Shown here in pieces: positions 53,763 through 62,742 of a DNA stretch of 64,000 nt (positions are counted from its first letter, which is position 1; each line of letters opens with the position of its first letter). Made by a program: the position numbers and the translations under genes. The stretch is from Pacificoceanicola onchidii. GTDB lineage: Bacteria > Pseudomonadota > Alphaproteobacteria > Rhodobacterales > Rhodobacteraceae. Under the pieces are notes generated by a model. The model was not told the origin of the DNA. It saw nothing but the letters and a program-made list of their open reading frames with translations, and searched no databases. The stretch is from assembly GCF_004804335.1 (NCBI RefSeq), contig NZ_SRXY01000001.1, positions 310,001-374,000 on the forward strand, given 5' to 3'.

Positions 53763-54209
53763 ATGAACAAAGCGAAAAAACAGGTCGGCCTGTTCCTGAT
53801 CGCGGCCTGTCTCGGGTCCGTTGCGCTGGCCCATGGCGGGGTCACGAACCCGGCTGTCATGGCCCGGATGGAGGCGATGAAATCTACCGGCGATGCAATG
53901 AAAGTCCTCGGCACCATGGCCAAGGGCGCCCGCGCCTTTGACGCGGCAGAGGCGCGGGCGGCGGCGGCGGACGTGGCCCGGTTTGCCGCGCAAACCCCGG
54001 CCCTGTTCGAAGCGCCCGAAGACGATCCCAAAGCCGAAGCGCTGCCAGCCATCTGGGAGCGTTTCGAGGATTTCACCGCCAAGGCACAGGAAACCGAGGC
54101 CCTTGCGCTTGCCCTGTCTCGCAGCCTGCAAACCGAGGACGACCTGAAAGCCGGGCTGATGCAGCTTGGCGCTTCCTGCAAGGCCTGCCATTCGGAGTAT
54201 CGCAAATGA
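53763..54209 (+). CDS. Cytochrome c'-like protein (class II)
   Basis: After a signal peptide (VGLFLIAACLGSVALAHGG) the 148-residue product is a four-helix bundle with the heme motif CKACH at the extreme C-terminus (SCKACHSEYRK), which is the class II signature. It starts 15 bp after the cytochrome c gene and overlaps the multicopper oxidase gene (ATGA). Confidence 0.93.
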   Translation: MNKAKKQVGLFLIAACLGSVALAHGGVTNPAVMARMEAMKSTGDAMKVLGTMAKGARAFDAAEARAAAADVARFAAQTPALFEAPEDDPKAEALPAIWERFEDFTAKAQETEALALALSRSLQTEDDLKAGLMQLGASCKACHSEYRK

Positions 54210-55510
54210 GCCCCGTCCCCCTGACCCGCCGCTCCGTTCTGGCCGCCGGGGCCGCCGCCCTCGCCTTGCCCCGCACCGCCCTCGCCGCGCCCACCGTCCT
54301 GCGGGCCGGGCCGGTCACGGCGCAGATCCTGCCGGACGGCGACGGCAAAACCGCCATGCTGGGCCTGAACGGCACCACGCCGGGACCGGAACTGCGCGTC
54401 CGTCAGGGCGAAAGGCTCGACGTGCGGTTCGAAAACCGGATCGGCTCTGACAGCGCCCTGCACTGGCACGGCATCCGCATCGACAACGCCATGGACGGCG
54501 TGCCGGGCATGACCCAGAACGCCGTGCCCGATGGCGCGGATTTCGACTATTCCTTTGTCGCGCCCGATGCCGGCACCTTCTGGTATCACTCGCACAGCCG
54601 GTCATGGGAACAGGTCGAGCAAGGCCTCTACGGCCCCCTGATCGTCGAGGAAAAAGAGCCGCCGCAGGTGGATCACGACGTGACCGTGATGATCGACGAT
54701 TGGCGGCTGGAAGAAGACGGCACCCTGATGGGCGGCTTTGGCAACCGCCATGACTTTGCCCACGCGGGCCGTCTGGGCAACTATGCCCGCGCCTTGCCCT
54801 CTGTCCGGCAGGTGCGGCGCGGGGATCGGGTGCGCCTGCGTCTGATCAACGGGGCCACCGCGCGGGTCTTCCCGGTTGCGCTGTCCGGGGCCACGGGCAA
54901 GATCGTGGCGCTCGACGGGATGCCCCTCCAGGCCCCGCGCGACATCGGACAGCTCATGCTGGCCCCGGCGCAGCGGATCGACCTGATCGTCGACGTGGCA
55001 CAGACGCTGCGCTTTGACTTCCCGACACGGGACGAGCCTTACGAACTGGGCCGCATCGAGGTCATGGGCGAAAACCCGTCCCCGATCGCGCAGGATATCA
55101 CCGCCCTGCCAGCCGCCAACGTCAAGACCCCCACCGCGCCGTATCGCGACCTCAGCCTGACCATGCAGGGGGGCGCCATGGGCGGCCGCCACGCCGGTGA
55201 GGACATCTGGGCCCTGAATGGCCACTCCGGCCTCCCCGATACCCCTCTGGCCACGTTTCAAAGAGGAGAGACCGCCCGTATTCGCCTGATCAACGAAACC
55301 GCGTTTCCGCACGGCATGCATCTGCACGGGCATCACTTCCACGAAATGAACGGCGAGGTTCCGGGCGATCTGCGCGACACCACCCTGCTCCACCGGGGCG
55401 AGACCCGCGACATTCTCTGCGTCTTTGACAATCCGGGAAAATGGCTTTTGCACTGCCACATGCTGGGGCATCAGGCTGCGGGCATGAAAACATGGGTCGA
55501 GGTTCTGTAA
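54206..55510 (+). CDS. Multicopper oxidase, Tat-exported
   Basis: The 434 residues begin with a twin-arginine signal (TRRSVLAAGAAALALP). Copper ligand motifs are all present: HWHGIRIDN, WYHSHSRSWEQ, HGMHLHGHHFH and HCHMLGHQAAGM, covering the type 1 and trinuclear centres. Three cupredoxin domains fit the CueO/SufI/laccase-type family. A Met-rich copper-oxidase loop as in CueO is not evident. With the Cys/His-rich protein and the sensor system, copper oxidation or defence is a reasonable inference. Confidence 0.95.
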   Translation: MSPVPLTRRSVLAAGAAALALPRTALAAPTVLRAGPVTAQILPDGDGKTAMLGLNGTTPGPELRVRQGERLDVRFENRIGSDSALHWHGIRIDNAMDGVPGMTQNAVPDGADFDYSFVAPDAGTFWYHSHSRSWEQVEQGLYGPLIVEEKEPPQVDHDVTVMIDDWRLEEDGTLMGGFGNRHDFAHAGRLGNYARALPSVRQVRRGDRVRLRLINGATARVFPVALSGATGKIVALDGMPLQAPRDIGQLMLAPAQRIDLIVDVAQTLRFDFPTRDEPYELGRIEVMGENPSPIAQDITALPAANVKTPTAPYRDLSLTMQGGAMGGRHAGEDIWALNGHSGLPDTPLATFQRGETARIRLINETAFPHGMHLHGHHFHEMNGEVPGDLRDTTLLHRGETRDILCVFDNPGKWLLHCHMLGHQAAGMKTWVEVL

Positions 55511-55569
55511 CCCGCCTTCGGGTTGCAAGGCTTGGGCCCCAAACGCACGCACCGATAGCGCAGGCCCCG

Positions 55570-55944
55570 TTACTGCGCCATCGGCTCGCCGATCTCCACA
55601 ATATGCCGGTCGGGGTCAAAGAAGCGAAAGATCCGCTGCCCCCAGGCCTCTAACCGGACACCGTGGATCACCTCAACATGCGGCGAAATCCGCTCAAAGG
55701 CCGCATCCAACGCCGTGTCCTCGAAATAGAGCACGAGGTTCGCGCGCCCATAGGGCGGCGGCGCGCTGTCCTCCCGCGCAAAAACCGATTTGAAAAGCGA
55801 CGTCCCCTCATGAATGGCAAATCCATTGTCAAACAGGACGACGTTCCCATGATCTTCGCGGATCGAAAGGCCAAGAATGCCCGAATAGAAGCGCTTTGAT
55901 GTCTCGATGTCCCGGACAAACGGCAGCGGGTTGACGAACTTCAT
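55570..55944 (-). CDS. VOC family protein (glyoxalase/bleomycin-resistance fold)
   Basis: The 124-residue protein has the paired beta-alpha-beta-beta-beta modules of the VOC superfamily: MKFVNPLPFVRDIETSKRFY, GLSIREDHGNVVLFDNGFAIHEG, then NLVLYFEDTALDAAF and RIFRFFDPDRHIVEIGEPM with the usual metal Glu near the end. His/Glu metal ligands are plausible but no substrate can be deduced. It is isolated between convergent and tandem neighbours. Confidence 0.9.
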   Translation of the reverse strand: MKFVNPLPFVRDIETSKRFYSGILGLSIREDHGNVVLFDNGFAIHEGTSLFKSVFAREDSAPPPYGRANLVLYFEDTALDAAFERISPHVEVIHGVRLEAWGQRIFRFFDPDRHIVEIGEPMAQ

Positions 55945-56095
55945 GGACCATCCTTGTGAAACGATGCGGCGTGCCCGCCGTTATCGCAGAATGCCGGGCA
56001 AATCACAGCATCGCGCGTTGCGGGTTTGCACCCGCCTGATCGCAGATCCCGGCCACATCCCATGACCTTCGGAACATGCCCCCTGCATCCGGCCC

Positions 56096-56893
56096 CTAGT
56101 CCAGCAACGCCCGCGCGATGATCGGATTGACAAGATCGGGCTTTGTCAGGGCCGCCATATGCCCCCCGCGTTCAATCGTTTCGAACCGCCAGTGCGCCAT
56201 GCTCTGCTTCATCAATGAAAAGATCTCATCGATTGACCGAACCGTGTCCGCCGCAGACAGGACCGTCGTCTTTTCGGGCAGATCAGCCTCCCAGGCCGAC
56301 AGCGGCGTCTTTTCGTGCATCACCCCGTCCCATTCATGGAAATTGGGCTCCAGGGCCTTGGTGAACTTGTCCCGGCGCTCTTGTGGCATGGCGTCCCAAC
56401 TTCCCGCGCCGGTCCAATAATTCGCGAACACCTCGGCGGCGACCGGCCAGGTGCCCTCCCTCCCGCTTTGCTTGATCGTGTTGCGCAGATCGACCGCCTC
56501 CTGAAAGGCTTCGTCCCGCCCGTTCTGCTCCAGCAGGTAGAACGGGTTGGGTTCAATCAAAACGAGACGATCCACGTGATCCTTGAACATCGCCGCCGCT
56601 TTCATCGCCACGCTGCCGCCAAAGGAGTGCCCGACAATCGAAATCCTGCTGCCGTCATCCGGGATAAAAGGGGCGAGCAGCCTTGCCTGGTCTTCCAGCG
56701 TCTGCATGTCTTCGCCGGACCAGGCCCTGGTTGCGCCGTAGCCAAAAAGATTGATGGCAATGCAGTGAAACCTGTCCGCCAGCGCGCTCATGAGACCACC
56801 CCATTGCCGCGCCCCGGCAACGCTCGAATGCACAAGGATCACCCTCGGCCCGGCGCCCGCTTCGATAAAATCCGTTCCCCCTCGCTCGGACAC
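56096..56893 (-). CDS. Alpha/beta hydrolase
   Basis: I place the start at a GTG (56893) with GGGAGG seven bases upstream, giving 265 residues; the open frame extends ~60 codons upstream but that part is Arg-rich and unlike a protein. The nucleophile elbow is GHSFGGS, the oxyanion region HSSVAGARQWGGL, and the catalytic His is in ERGGHMAA. No signal peptide. Epoxide hydrolase- or ester hydrolase-like folds are possible. Confidence 0.88.
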   Translation of the reverse strand: MSERGGTDFIEAGAGPRVILVHSSVAGARQWGGLMSALADRFHCIAINLFGYGATRAWSGEDMQTLEDQARLLAPFIPDDGSRISIVGHSFGGSVAMKAAAMFKDHVDRLVLIEPNPFYLLEQNGRDEAFQEAVDLRNTIKQSGREGTWPVAAEVFANYWTGAGSWDAMPQERRDKFTKALEPNFHEWDGVMHEKTPLSAWEADLPEKTTVLSAADTVRSIDEIFSLMKQSMAHWRFETIERGGHMAALTKPDLVNPIIARALLD

Positions 56894-57021
56894 ATCAAAC
56901 CTCCCATGTGCGCGCCATGGGCTTGAGCTTACAGACCGGGCCGCTACGGCGCAAATCCGGCTCAGGCGGGCATTGGCTGCCGACGGCCTCGACCCGCCTG
57001 CCCGCCGCACCCGGGGCCGTC

Positions 57022-57555
57022 TTAGTCCGCCGTGCGGTTGGACCACGTTTGAAAAGCCGCCAGCTCGTCGGAGCACGCCTGCAAGGTCATCGCGATCATC
57101 TGGTTTTGATCGCTGCGCCCTGTGCGCGTCTCACCTGTCACCGTCAGGCACATTTCGGGAGCCGAAGACGGGGCAATTGTGCCTTCGCCACCAAACACCC
57201 AGCTTTGTGCAGCCGACCCATCACATGCGGCCAGGTCTGCAAGAGCGCCGGTTTCGGTCGAAAGAGCCTGCATGCAGACATCAAACTCAGGCATGAAAAG
57301 CACGCCCTGAGCGAACAGATCGGGGTCAAAGGCCTGATCTACAAGCACTTCGCCGGAGGGGCTGTAGCAGGTGTGCGCTTGCAGCCCATCGTCGGGATTG
57401 GCGGCCTCGCCCCGCCCCTTGGCAATGTCGATACAATACCCGTTCTGTATATTGTCGAGCATATCGACCAAATAGATTTCGACGTTTTCAGCAAGTGCGG
57501 GGCTTGAAAGAGCCACAATGCACAAGGCAGTTGGCAGCGATTTCATGGGGGACAT
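57022..57555 (-). CDS. Secreted ricin-B-like beta-trefoil protein
   Basis: From the ATG at 57555 (CGGAG six bases before) there are 177 residues with a signal peptide (MKSLPTALCIVALSSPALA). Repeats with paired cysteines and aromatic ends fit a ricin-type trefoil: GYCIDIAKGRGEAAN...CYSPSG, DVCMQALST...ACDGSAAQSWVF, and MCLTVTGE...QACSDELAAFQTW; QSW and QTW resemble the QxW motif. Three repeats are expected for a complete trefoil. It may bind carbohydrate in the periplasm or outside the cell. Confidence 0.75.
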   Translation of the reverse strand: MSPMKSLPTALCIVALSSPALAENVEIYLVDMLDNIQNGYCIDIAKGRGEAANPDDGLQAHTCYSPSGEVLVDQAFDPDLFAQGVLFMPEFDVCMQALSTETGALADLAACDGSAAQSWVFGGEGTIAPSSAPEMCLTVTGETRTGRSDQNQMIAMTLQACSDELAAFQTWSNRTAD

Positions 57556-57837
57556 GGTTTCTCCGAGGATTGCTTTCGGGCTGCGCAGAATTGCGAGCAC
57601 GTACAGGTACAACGCACAAGGCCGCACGATCCGTCGAACGGGGCGCTTTTTTCGTCCGCCACCGTTTCTCATACGCCCGCAACCGCCGGTTCCACACACA
57701 AACCCCGCACACGCACACCCGATCAGCTCACTCACCTCTGCCCTCTGACCGTCTGTTGAACCCCTCCGGCGCGCGCAGCACAAGGTTCGCCGAGCAATTT
57801 CCCCCAAACCTCCGGTCCGTGCCCAAGAGTGCCTCGA

Positions 57838-57866
57838 CAGTGCTCCGGCGTACGGGAAAGGTCGGC
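57838..57866 (+). repeat. 29-bp direct repeat, copy 1
   Basis: The sequence begins CAGTGCTCCGGCG and ends GGGAAAGGTCGGC and is identical to 59527-59555, about 1.7 kb away. Both copies lie in gene-poor gaps either side of the VPLPA-CTERM gene at 58329. Confidence 0.7.
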
Positions 57867-58080
57867 ATTGCGGATCGAAGCGGTCGCTGATCGTGAGAAG
57901 TCCCGATGTCGACAGTGGCCTGAAGCGAACGTTCACCTCGCCACTGGCGCGGAATCAAGGCCGCTGGCCGCCGCGCCTGTCCCCTCCCGTCAGACGACTT
58001 TTCAAAGAAAAGTCTGTCGAGAGGGACGGCCCGTCCCCACGGCACGGCGATAGGCGCGGCTTGTGCTCTAACCCTGAGGC

Positions 58081-58100
58081 TCCGGATCAAGTCCGGGACG
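58081..58100. repeat. Dispersed palindrome, copy 2
   Basis: TCCGGATCAAGTCCGGGACG is the reverse-orientation relative of the palindrome at 23538-23558; one base of the stem has changed and a GGG follows in both copies. Confidence 0.55.
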
Positions 58101-58328
58101 GGGTGCACGCAATGACTGCTCAAGGCTGTTTGAGCCGGATCCTCCCGAACCCAAACTCTACACTCTTTGCTGGCCGCGCTGCCTGCCCGGCCAGCTATCT
58201 CTGAACGCGCGGTCCAATGAGGCTTCGCCGGTCACGACGAGGCAAACAGCGGTCCGTGCCAACGGGTGACAGTGTTCTGCCGTTGACGCCTGTCACCCTG
58301 CGCCAAAGTCGGTCTGCCAAGGTTCAAA

Positions 58329-58928
58329 TCAGCGGGAACGCCTGCGCAAGAGCCCAAAGACGCCCAAAGCACCGATCAGCAACGGCAGGCTCGCCGGTAC
58401 CGGGACAGCCGCCGCCGTAATCGCGGCCGTGAAATACACTTCGTTGTCAGCAGCGTTATCGGCCGACCAGATGAAGCGTGCCGCATCGGCTTGCGCAGGA
58501 CGAAACCAGTCGGGCAAAATGGACCCGTGCCCGCCGTGGTCGGTCACCGCGCCATAGGATCCCCAACCTGTCGTGCTTTGCTGGAAGTAACCTTCACCCG
58601 TCACAAGGGACTGAGTGCCATTGCCAAAGGCAAATCCGGTGTCGCTCAAGGAGAACGTTCCCATGAAGGCGGCCGCCCCACCCGTGTCATAGGCCCTGAC
58701 ATGCAGGTAATTGGTAACGCCGGCAGTCAGGCTGACCGAGCCCGAGAAAGATGTCGGCCAGCTTTCTCCCGATAGGAACTCTGTGCCCTGGACGCCATCG
58801 TCGGTGCTGATATATGCAAAAAAACCGTTGTCCACGTTGAACGTGGCACTCAGTGTCGTGGCAAGCGCGCTGGTCGCGCACACAACCATTGTGGCCACCA
58901 TGGTGGCCAGGAGTCGTATAGATTTCAT
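58329..58928 (-). CDS. Secreted VPLPA-CTERM protein, unknown function
   Basis: The ATG at 58928 (GGGG seven bases before) gives 199 residues: a signal peptide (SIRLLATMVATMVVCATSAL), a Gly/Ser/Thr-rich beta domain with many aromatic residues (DNGFFAYISTDDG, YLHVRAYDTGGAAAFMGTFS), and a sorting tail VPVPASLPLLIGALGVFGLL then RRRSR. It is the third protein in this window with that tail; the other two are adjacent at 29.6-31.2 kb. Confidence 0.87.
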   Translation of the reverse strand: MKSIRLLATMVATMVVCATSALATTLSATFNVDNGFFAYISTDDGVQGTEFLSGESWPTSFSGSVSLTAGVTNYLHVRAYDTGGAAAFMGTFSLSDTGFAFGNGTQSLVTGEGYFQQSTTGWGSYGAVTDHGGHGSILPDWFRPAQADAARFIWSADNAADNEVYFTAAITAAAVPVPASLPLLIGALGVFGLLRRRSR

Positions 58929-58940
58929 GTAATACCCCAA

Positions 58941-59869
58941 ATTTTACGGGCAGTGTTGCCCGAATGGTCGATCCTGCCCTGTTAGGCAATTCCCGATCAA
59001 CTTGTATTTTTGACGTCGCAACCATTCACGTCAGCCTTTGTTTACAAAACTTACTCAAAAAACCCTGCTGTTTGAGGTCACGCTTACCCGCAGCAAGAGT
59101 GGCGTTCCGACAGGCCAGCGCCATCACTGCCGTCGCCATCAGGCGAGGCCGCACAGCCGTGCAAAAAATGGCAGGGATCGGCGGGCATAGACGACCTACC
59201 CACCTGTTTTAAATGATTTCTTCGGTTTTTTGCGTTTGACCATGTCAAAGCGCGTAACCGGCAGGTGCCAAGGATAACACAGGCCCGGCCACAACCCGTC
59301 CTTGGGGTCACATTCCTTCGATGCCTGCAAGTGGCTGGCAATTGATGCCAACGCGCCCCCCAGTCTGGAAGAAAAAAGCCAGATCTGTCCGCAGCCTGTT
59401 CCTGACCGGCAAGGAATTCGCTGCGGTGCGCATCAATGGATGCTGATTCGAATGCGTTGCGGCACCCTTGTCTTCTTCGCCGGGCCATTGCCCCAGACCT
59501 TCAGCCCGTGTCTCAAAGTACCCGGGCAGTGCTCCGGCGTACGGGAAAGGTCGGCTTAGCGGGACAAACCCGCCTTTTGCTCGTGCGGCCATTACTCACG
59601 CAGCATCCGTTCGCAATCGCAGCACGGCTTTCGTTGCCTTGCAGCGAGTCACCGAAGCAGTCGTTCGAGGGTGTCGCTGTGAACCGGATCAAAACTGTAC
59701 TTTTGCCGCAGGTTGTTTCCTATCCCGTCCTTCGCGGCGAGCGGCTTGAGTGGGATTGGGGCGGGGCGCACTCGTCATTCCAGCCCCGCGAATGGTGGGC
59801 CGCGTTCGAAAGCGACTTCAATCCAACCAATCCTGACAGTTCGACTCCCGCGATAAGGACGCTGATTGT
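58941..59869. other. 929-bp gene-poor gap
   Basis: The region between the VPLPA-CTERM gene and the ABC operon holds the second copy of the 29-bp repeat (59527-59555) and no supported gene. A plus-strand frame around 59,680-59,903 (NRIKTVLLPQVVSYPVLRGE) looks slightly protein-like but has no ribosome site and runs into the ATPase gene on the other strand; it could be a decayed fragment. Confidence 0.45.
59527..59555 (+). repeat. 29-bp direct repeat, copy 2
   Basis: Identical to 57838-57866. Sequence similarity stops abruptly at both ends, after which the flanks differ (TTAGCGGG here, ATTGCGGA in copy 1, themselves loosely alike). Confidence 0.7.
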
Positions 59870-60865
59870 TTACTCGACGCGCATGCCCTCGCCATTGAAG
59901 TGAAAGGCGTTTTGCGGGTTGAAACCGAGCCGCAGATCCTGACCCGGCTCTACCGCATGCTGACCGAACAAGCGTGCGGTGATCTGATGACGGTTCACCT
60001 GCGCAATGACATTGGTGTCGCCGCCCAGTTTCTCGACATGGCTGACCCGCGCGGCAAGCGCGCCACTGTCATCAAGGAACAAATCTTCCGGGCGCACGCC
60101 CATCGTGCGATCATCGCCGTCCTGCACCAGCTCGGCGGGAAAGAAATTCATCGCCGGTGAGCCGAGGAAGCCGGCCACAAACTGGTTTGCCGGGTTGTTA
60201 TACAGTTCCATCGGGCTGCCGATCTGTTCGACCCGGCCATCGCGCAGAACGACGATCTTGTCGGCCAGCGTCATGGCCTCGGTCTGGTCGTGGGTCACAT
60301 AGATCATCGAGGCACCCAGCTGGCGGTGCAGGTTCGCAATCTCGATCCGGGTGTTCATCCGCAGCGCCGCGTCGAGATTGCTGAGCGGCTCGTCGAACAG
60401 AAACAGTTTCGGTTCACGTACGATGGCGCGGGCGATGGCGACCCGTTGACGCTGGCCACCGGAAAGCTCGGACGGGAACCGTTCCAGATAGGGTTCGAGG
60501 TTCAGCATCCGCGATGCTTCCTGCACCCGTTCCTCAATCACCGCCTTCGACTGTCTTTCCTGTTTGAGAGCCAAGGTCATGTTGCCACGTACGTTCAAAT
60601 GCGGGTAGAGCGCATAGCTCTGAAACACCATCGCGATGCCGCGCTTTGACGGCGGCGTCAGGTTAACGACGTCACCTCCGATCCGAATCTCACCCGAACT
60701 GGCGTCCTCCAGCCCCGCGATCACCCGCAGCAGCGTGGACTTTCCGCATCCGGACGGCCCGACAAAGACCACGAACTCGCCTTCCTCGACCTCCATGTTG
60801 ATATCCTTCAGCACATGGACTTCGCCAAATGACTTGTTGACGTTTTGCAGGGACAGAGCAGTCAT
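59870..60865 (-). CDS. Carbohydrate ABC importer ATPase (MalK/UgpC type)
   Basis: The 331-residue ATPase has Walker A GPSGCGKST (residues 36-44), signature LSGGQRQRVAIARAI, Walker B LFLFDEPLSNLD and switch His in VTHDQTEAMTLAD. The C-terminal regulatory region has MGVRPEDL typical of the MalK/UgpC group. It energises uptake through the two permeases encoded upstream. Its ATG overlaps the oxidoreductase stop by 4 bp, placing it last in the operon. Confidence 0.95.
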   Translation of the reverse strand: MTALSLQNVNKSFGEVHVLKDINMEVEEGEFVVFVGPSGCGKSTLLRVIAGLEDASSGEIRIGGDVVNLTPPSKRGIAMVFQSYALYPHLNVRGNMTLALKQERQSKAVIEERVQEASRMLNLEPYLERFPSELSGGQRQRVAIARAIVREPKLFLFDEPLSNLDAALRMNTRIEIANLHRQLGASMIYVTHDQTEAMTLADKIVVLRDGRVEQIGSPMELYNNPANQFVAGFLGSPAMNFFPAELVQDGDDRTMGVRPEDLFLDDSGALAARVSHVEKLGGDTNVIAQVNRHQITARLFGQHAVEPGQDLRLGFNPQNAFHFNGEGMRVE

Positions 60866-61896
60866 TTCAGGGTCTCCTCAAGCGAAATGGATTGGCCGGT
60901 GCGGATGCTTTCATCGGCGGCCAGACAAATGGCGAGCGATGCGACGGCGTCGCTCATGTGGCGGGACAGGTCGATATCTTCGGCAATGGCGCGGAGCATG
61001 AAGGCCTGTTCAGCATCGCAGAGCGCCTGATGTCCGGGCTCGTCGGGCAGGTCGATCATCTGGTCATTGCCGGGGCGGTGCAGCAGCAGGCCACCCACCT
61101 TTGTATGCCCTTCGATGTCGGACGACGCACCCTTGTTCCCGTCGGTGATCGAAACCGCGCCGTTGGGCGACACGATGTCTTTCACGAAAAACGCAGTCTC
61201 CGACATCATCGGGCCCCAACCGGCCTCGTACCAGCCGACCGATCCATCGGCAAAGATCACCTGAAACTGGCCGTAATTATACATGTCTTCGGCAATCTCA
61301 TCCGAAAGCCTTACGCCCATGCCATGCACCCGCACCGGCGCGGCATCGGTGATCTGGCACATGACATCGACATAATGCACACCGCAATCCACGATGGGCG
61401 AGGTGGTCTGCATCAGCGCCTTGTGCTTTTGCCAATCCGCGCCGCTGGACTGTTGGTTGAGATTGAGCCGGAACACATATGGCCCGCCCAGTGCGCGCGC
61501 CTCGTCGATCAGCCGCGTCCAGGACGGGTGATGGCGCAGGATATAGCCGACGACCAGCTTGCGGTTCGTTGCTTTGGCCGTCTCCACGACGCGGCGCGCC
61601 TCTGCCACGGTCAGGGCCAGCGGCTTTTCGACAAACACATGTGCGCCAGCCTGCATCGCCGACACCGCATATTCGGCATGGGTGTCGGTATAGGTCGCGA
61701 TAATCACGAGATCGGGTTCGGTCTCTGCCAGCGCCTTGGAAAACTCGTTGAACACCGGGTAGCCGCACAGATCGGGGTCATCCAGCACGCCACTGCGATT
61801 GACCAGACCGACAATCTCGGCATCCGGATGGGCATGGTGGGCCAGCGCGTGGCTGCGCCCCATATTGCCCAGACCTGCAATCAGAACACGGGTCAT
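60862..61896 (-). CDS. Gfo/Idh/MocA family oxidoreductase
   Basis: From the ATG at 61896 (GGGAG seven bases before; ATGA overlap with the permease stop) the enzyme has 344 residues. The N-terminal Rossmann motif is AGLGNMGRSHALAHHAHPDA, and EKPLALTVAEAR holds the conserved EKP lysine. The C-terminal domain has VDCGVHYVDVMC with the candidate catalytic His. These enzymes oxidise sugars, inositols or related polyols with NAD(P). Inside a sugar importer operon it probably begins breakdown of the imported compound. Confidence 0.93.
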   Translation of the reverse strand: MTRVLIAGLGNMGRSHALAHHAHPDAEIVGLVNRSGVLDDPDLCGYPVFNEFSKALAETEPDLVIIATYTDTHAEYAVSAMQAGAHVFVEKPLALTVAEARRVVETAKATNRKLVVGYILRHHPSWTRLIDEARALGGPYVFRLNLNQQSSGADWQKHKALMQTTSPIVDCGVHYVDVMCQITDAAPVRVHGMGVRLSDEIAEDMYNYGQFQVIFADGSVGWYEAGWGPMMSETAFFVKDIVSPNGAVSITDGNKGASSDIEGHTKVGGLLLHRPGNDQMIDLPDEPGHQALCDAEQAFMLRAIAEDIDLSRHMSDAVASLAICLAADESIRTGQSISLEETLK

Positions 61897-62732
61897 TTCA
61901 CGGCTCCCGATGTAATGCCGCGGATCAGCTGGCGCGAGAAGATCACATAGAGCACCAGTACTGGCAGGATCGCCATGGACAGGGCCGACAGAACCGCATT
62001 CCAGTCGGTCACGAACTGGCCGATGAAGACTTGGCTGCCCAGTGTCAGGGTCTTGGTTTCCTCTGCCGGGGCAAGGATCAGCGGGAACCACAGATCATTC
62101 CAGATCGGGATCATGTTGAACACCGCGACCGTCGCCATCGCGGGCCGCACCAGCGGCAGGACCAGGCGAAAGAAGATCGTGTATTCGCTCAACCCGTCAA
62201 TGCGCCCGGCATTTTTCAGGTCGTCAGATACCTGACGCATGAACTCGGACAGAATGAAGACGGCCAGCGGCAGGCCTTGCGCGGTATAGACCAGGATCAA
62301 GGCCCAGAGCGTGTTAACCAATCCAGTGGCAACCATCATCTCAAGGATTGCCACCGTGCCGATGCGGATCGGGATCATGATGCCCAGAGCCAGATACAGC
62401 CCCATCAGCATGTTACCCCGGAAGCGGTATTCGCTGAGTGCATAGGCCGCCATCGCGCCAAAGAGCAGCACGAAGAACAGCGATGCCACGGTGACCGTCA
62501 TCGAGTTCTGAAAGTAGAGGAAGAAATCTCCCTGCTGCATGACCGTGTTGTAACCGATGGTCGAGTAGCTCTCAGCATTCGGCAAGGCGAGCGGTTCGCG
62601 GAAAATCGACCGGCGTTCCTTGAAGCTGTTGATCAGGATGACGAAGACCGGGAAAAGCGCAATCAGCGTGTAGAGGATCAGCGCCCCGTGCATCATGAGG
62701 GTGTTAAGCGGATTTGAGCGTGCCTTGTTCAT
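61893..62732 (-). CDS. Carbohydrate ABC importer permease, CUT1 MalG-like
   Basis: The start at 62732 gives 279 residues with six helices and the inner-membrane ATPase-contact loop EFMRQVSDDLKNAGRIDGLS (EAA motif region). An N-terminal extension in the open frame is not needed. It follows the other permease by about 10 bp and overlaps the oxidoreductase gene (ATGA). Confidence 0.95.
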   Translation of the reverse strand: MNKARSNPLNTLMMHGALILYTLIALFPVFVILINSFKERRSIFREPLALPNAESYSTIGYNTVMQQGDFFLYFQNSMTVTVASLFFVLLFGAMAAYALSEYRFRGNMLMGLYLALGIMIPIRIGTVAILEMMVATGLVNTLWALILVYTAQGLPLAVFILSEFMRQVSDDLKNAGRIDGLSEYTIFFRLVLPLVRPAMATVAVFNMIPIWNDLWFPLILAPAEETKTLTLGSQVFIGQFVTDWNAVLSALSMAILPVLVLYVIFSRQLIRGITSGAVK

Positions 62733-62742
62733 TGTCCGATCC

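Larger units (their letters stand above)
57556..58328. other. 773-bp gene-poor gap with dispersed repeats
   Basis: No frame here is convincing. The gap carries a 29-bp sequence (57838-57866) repeated exactly at 59527-59555 and a copy of the CCGGATCAAGTCCGG palindrome at 58081-58100. Translations of the region in several frames yield Arg/Pro-rich, low-complexity strings typical of repeat DNA. Confidence 0.5.

Noticed and set aside
57728..58123. 131-codon minus-strand frame in the gene-poor gap
   Set aside because: It translates the 29-bp repeat and the palindrome; composition is that of repeat DNA and there is no start signal.
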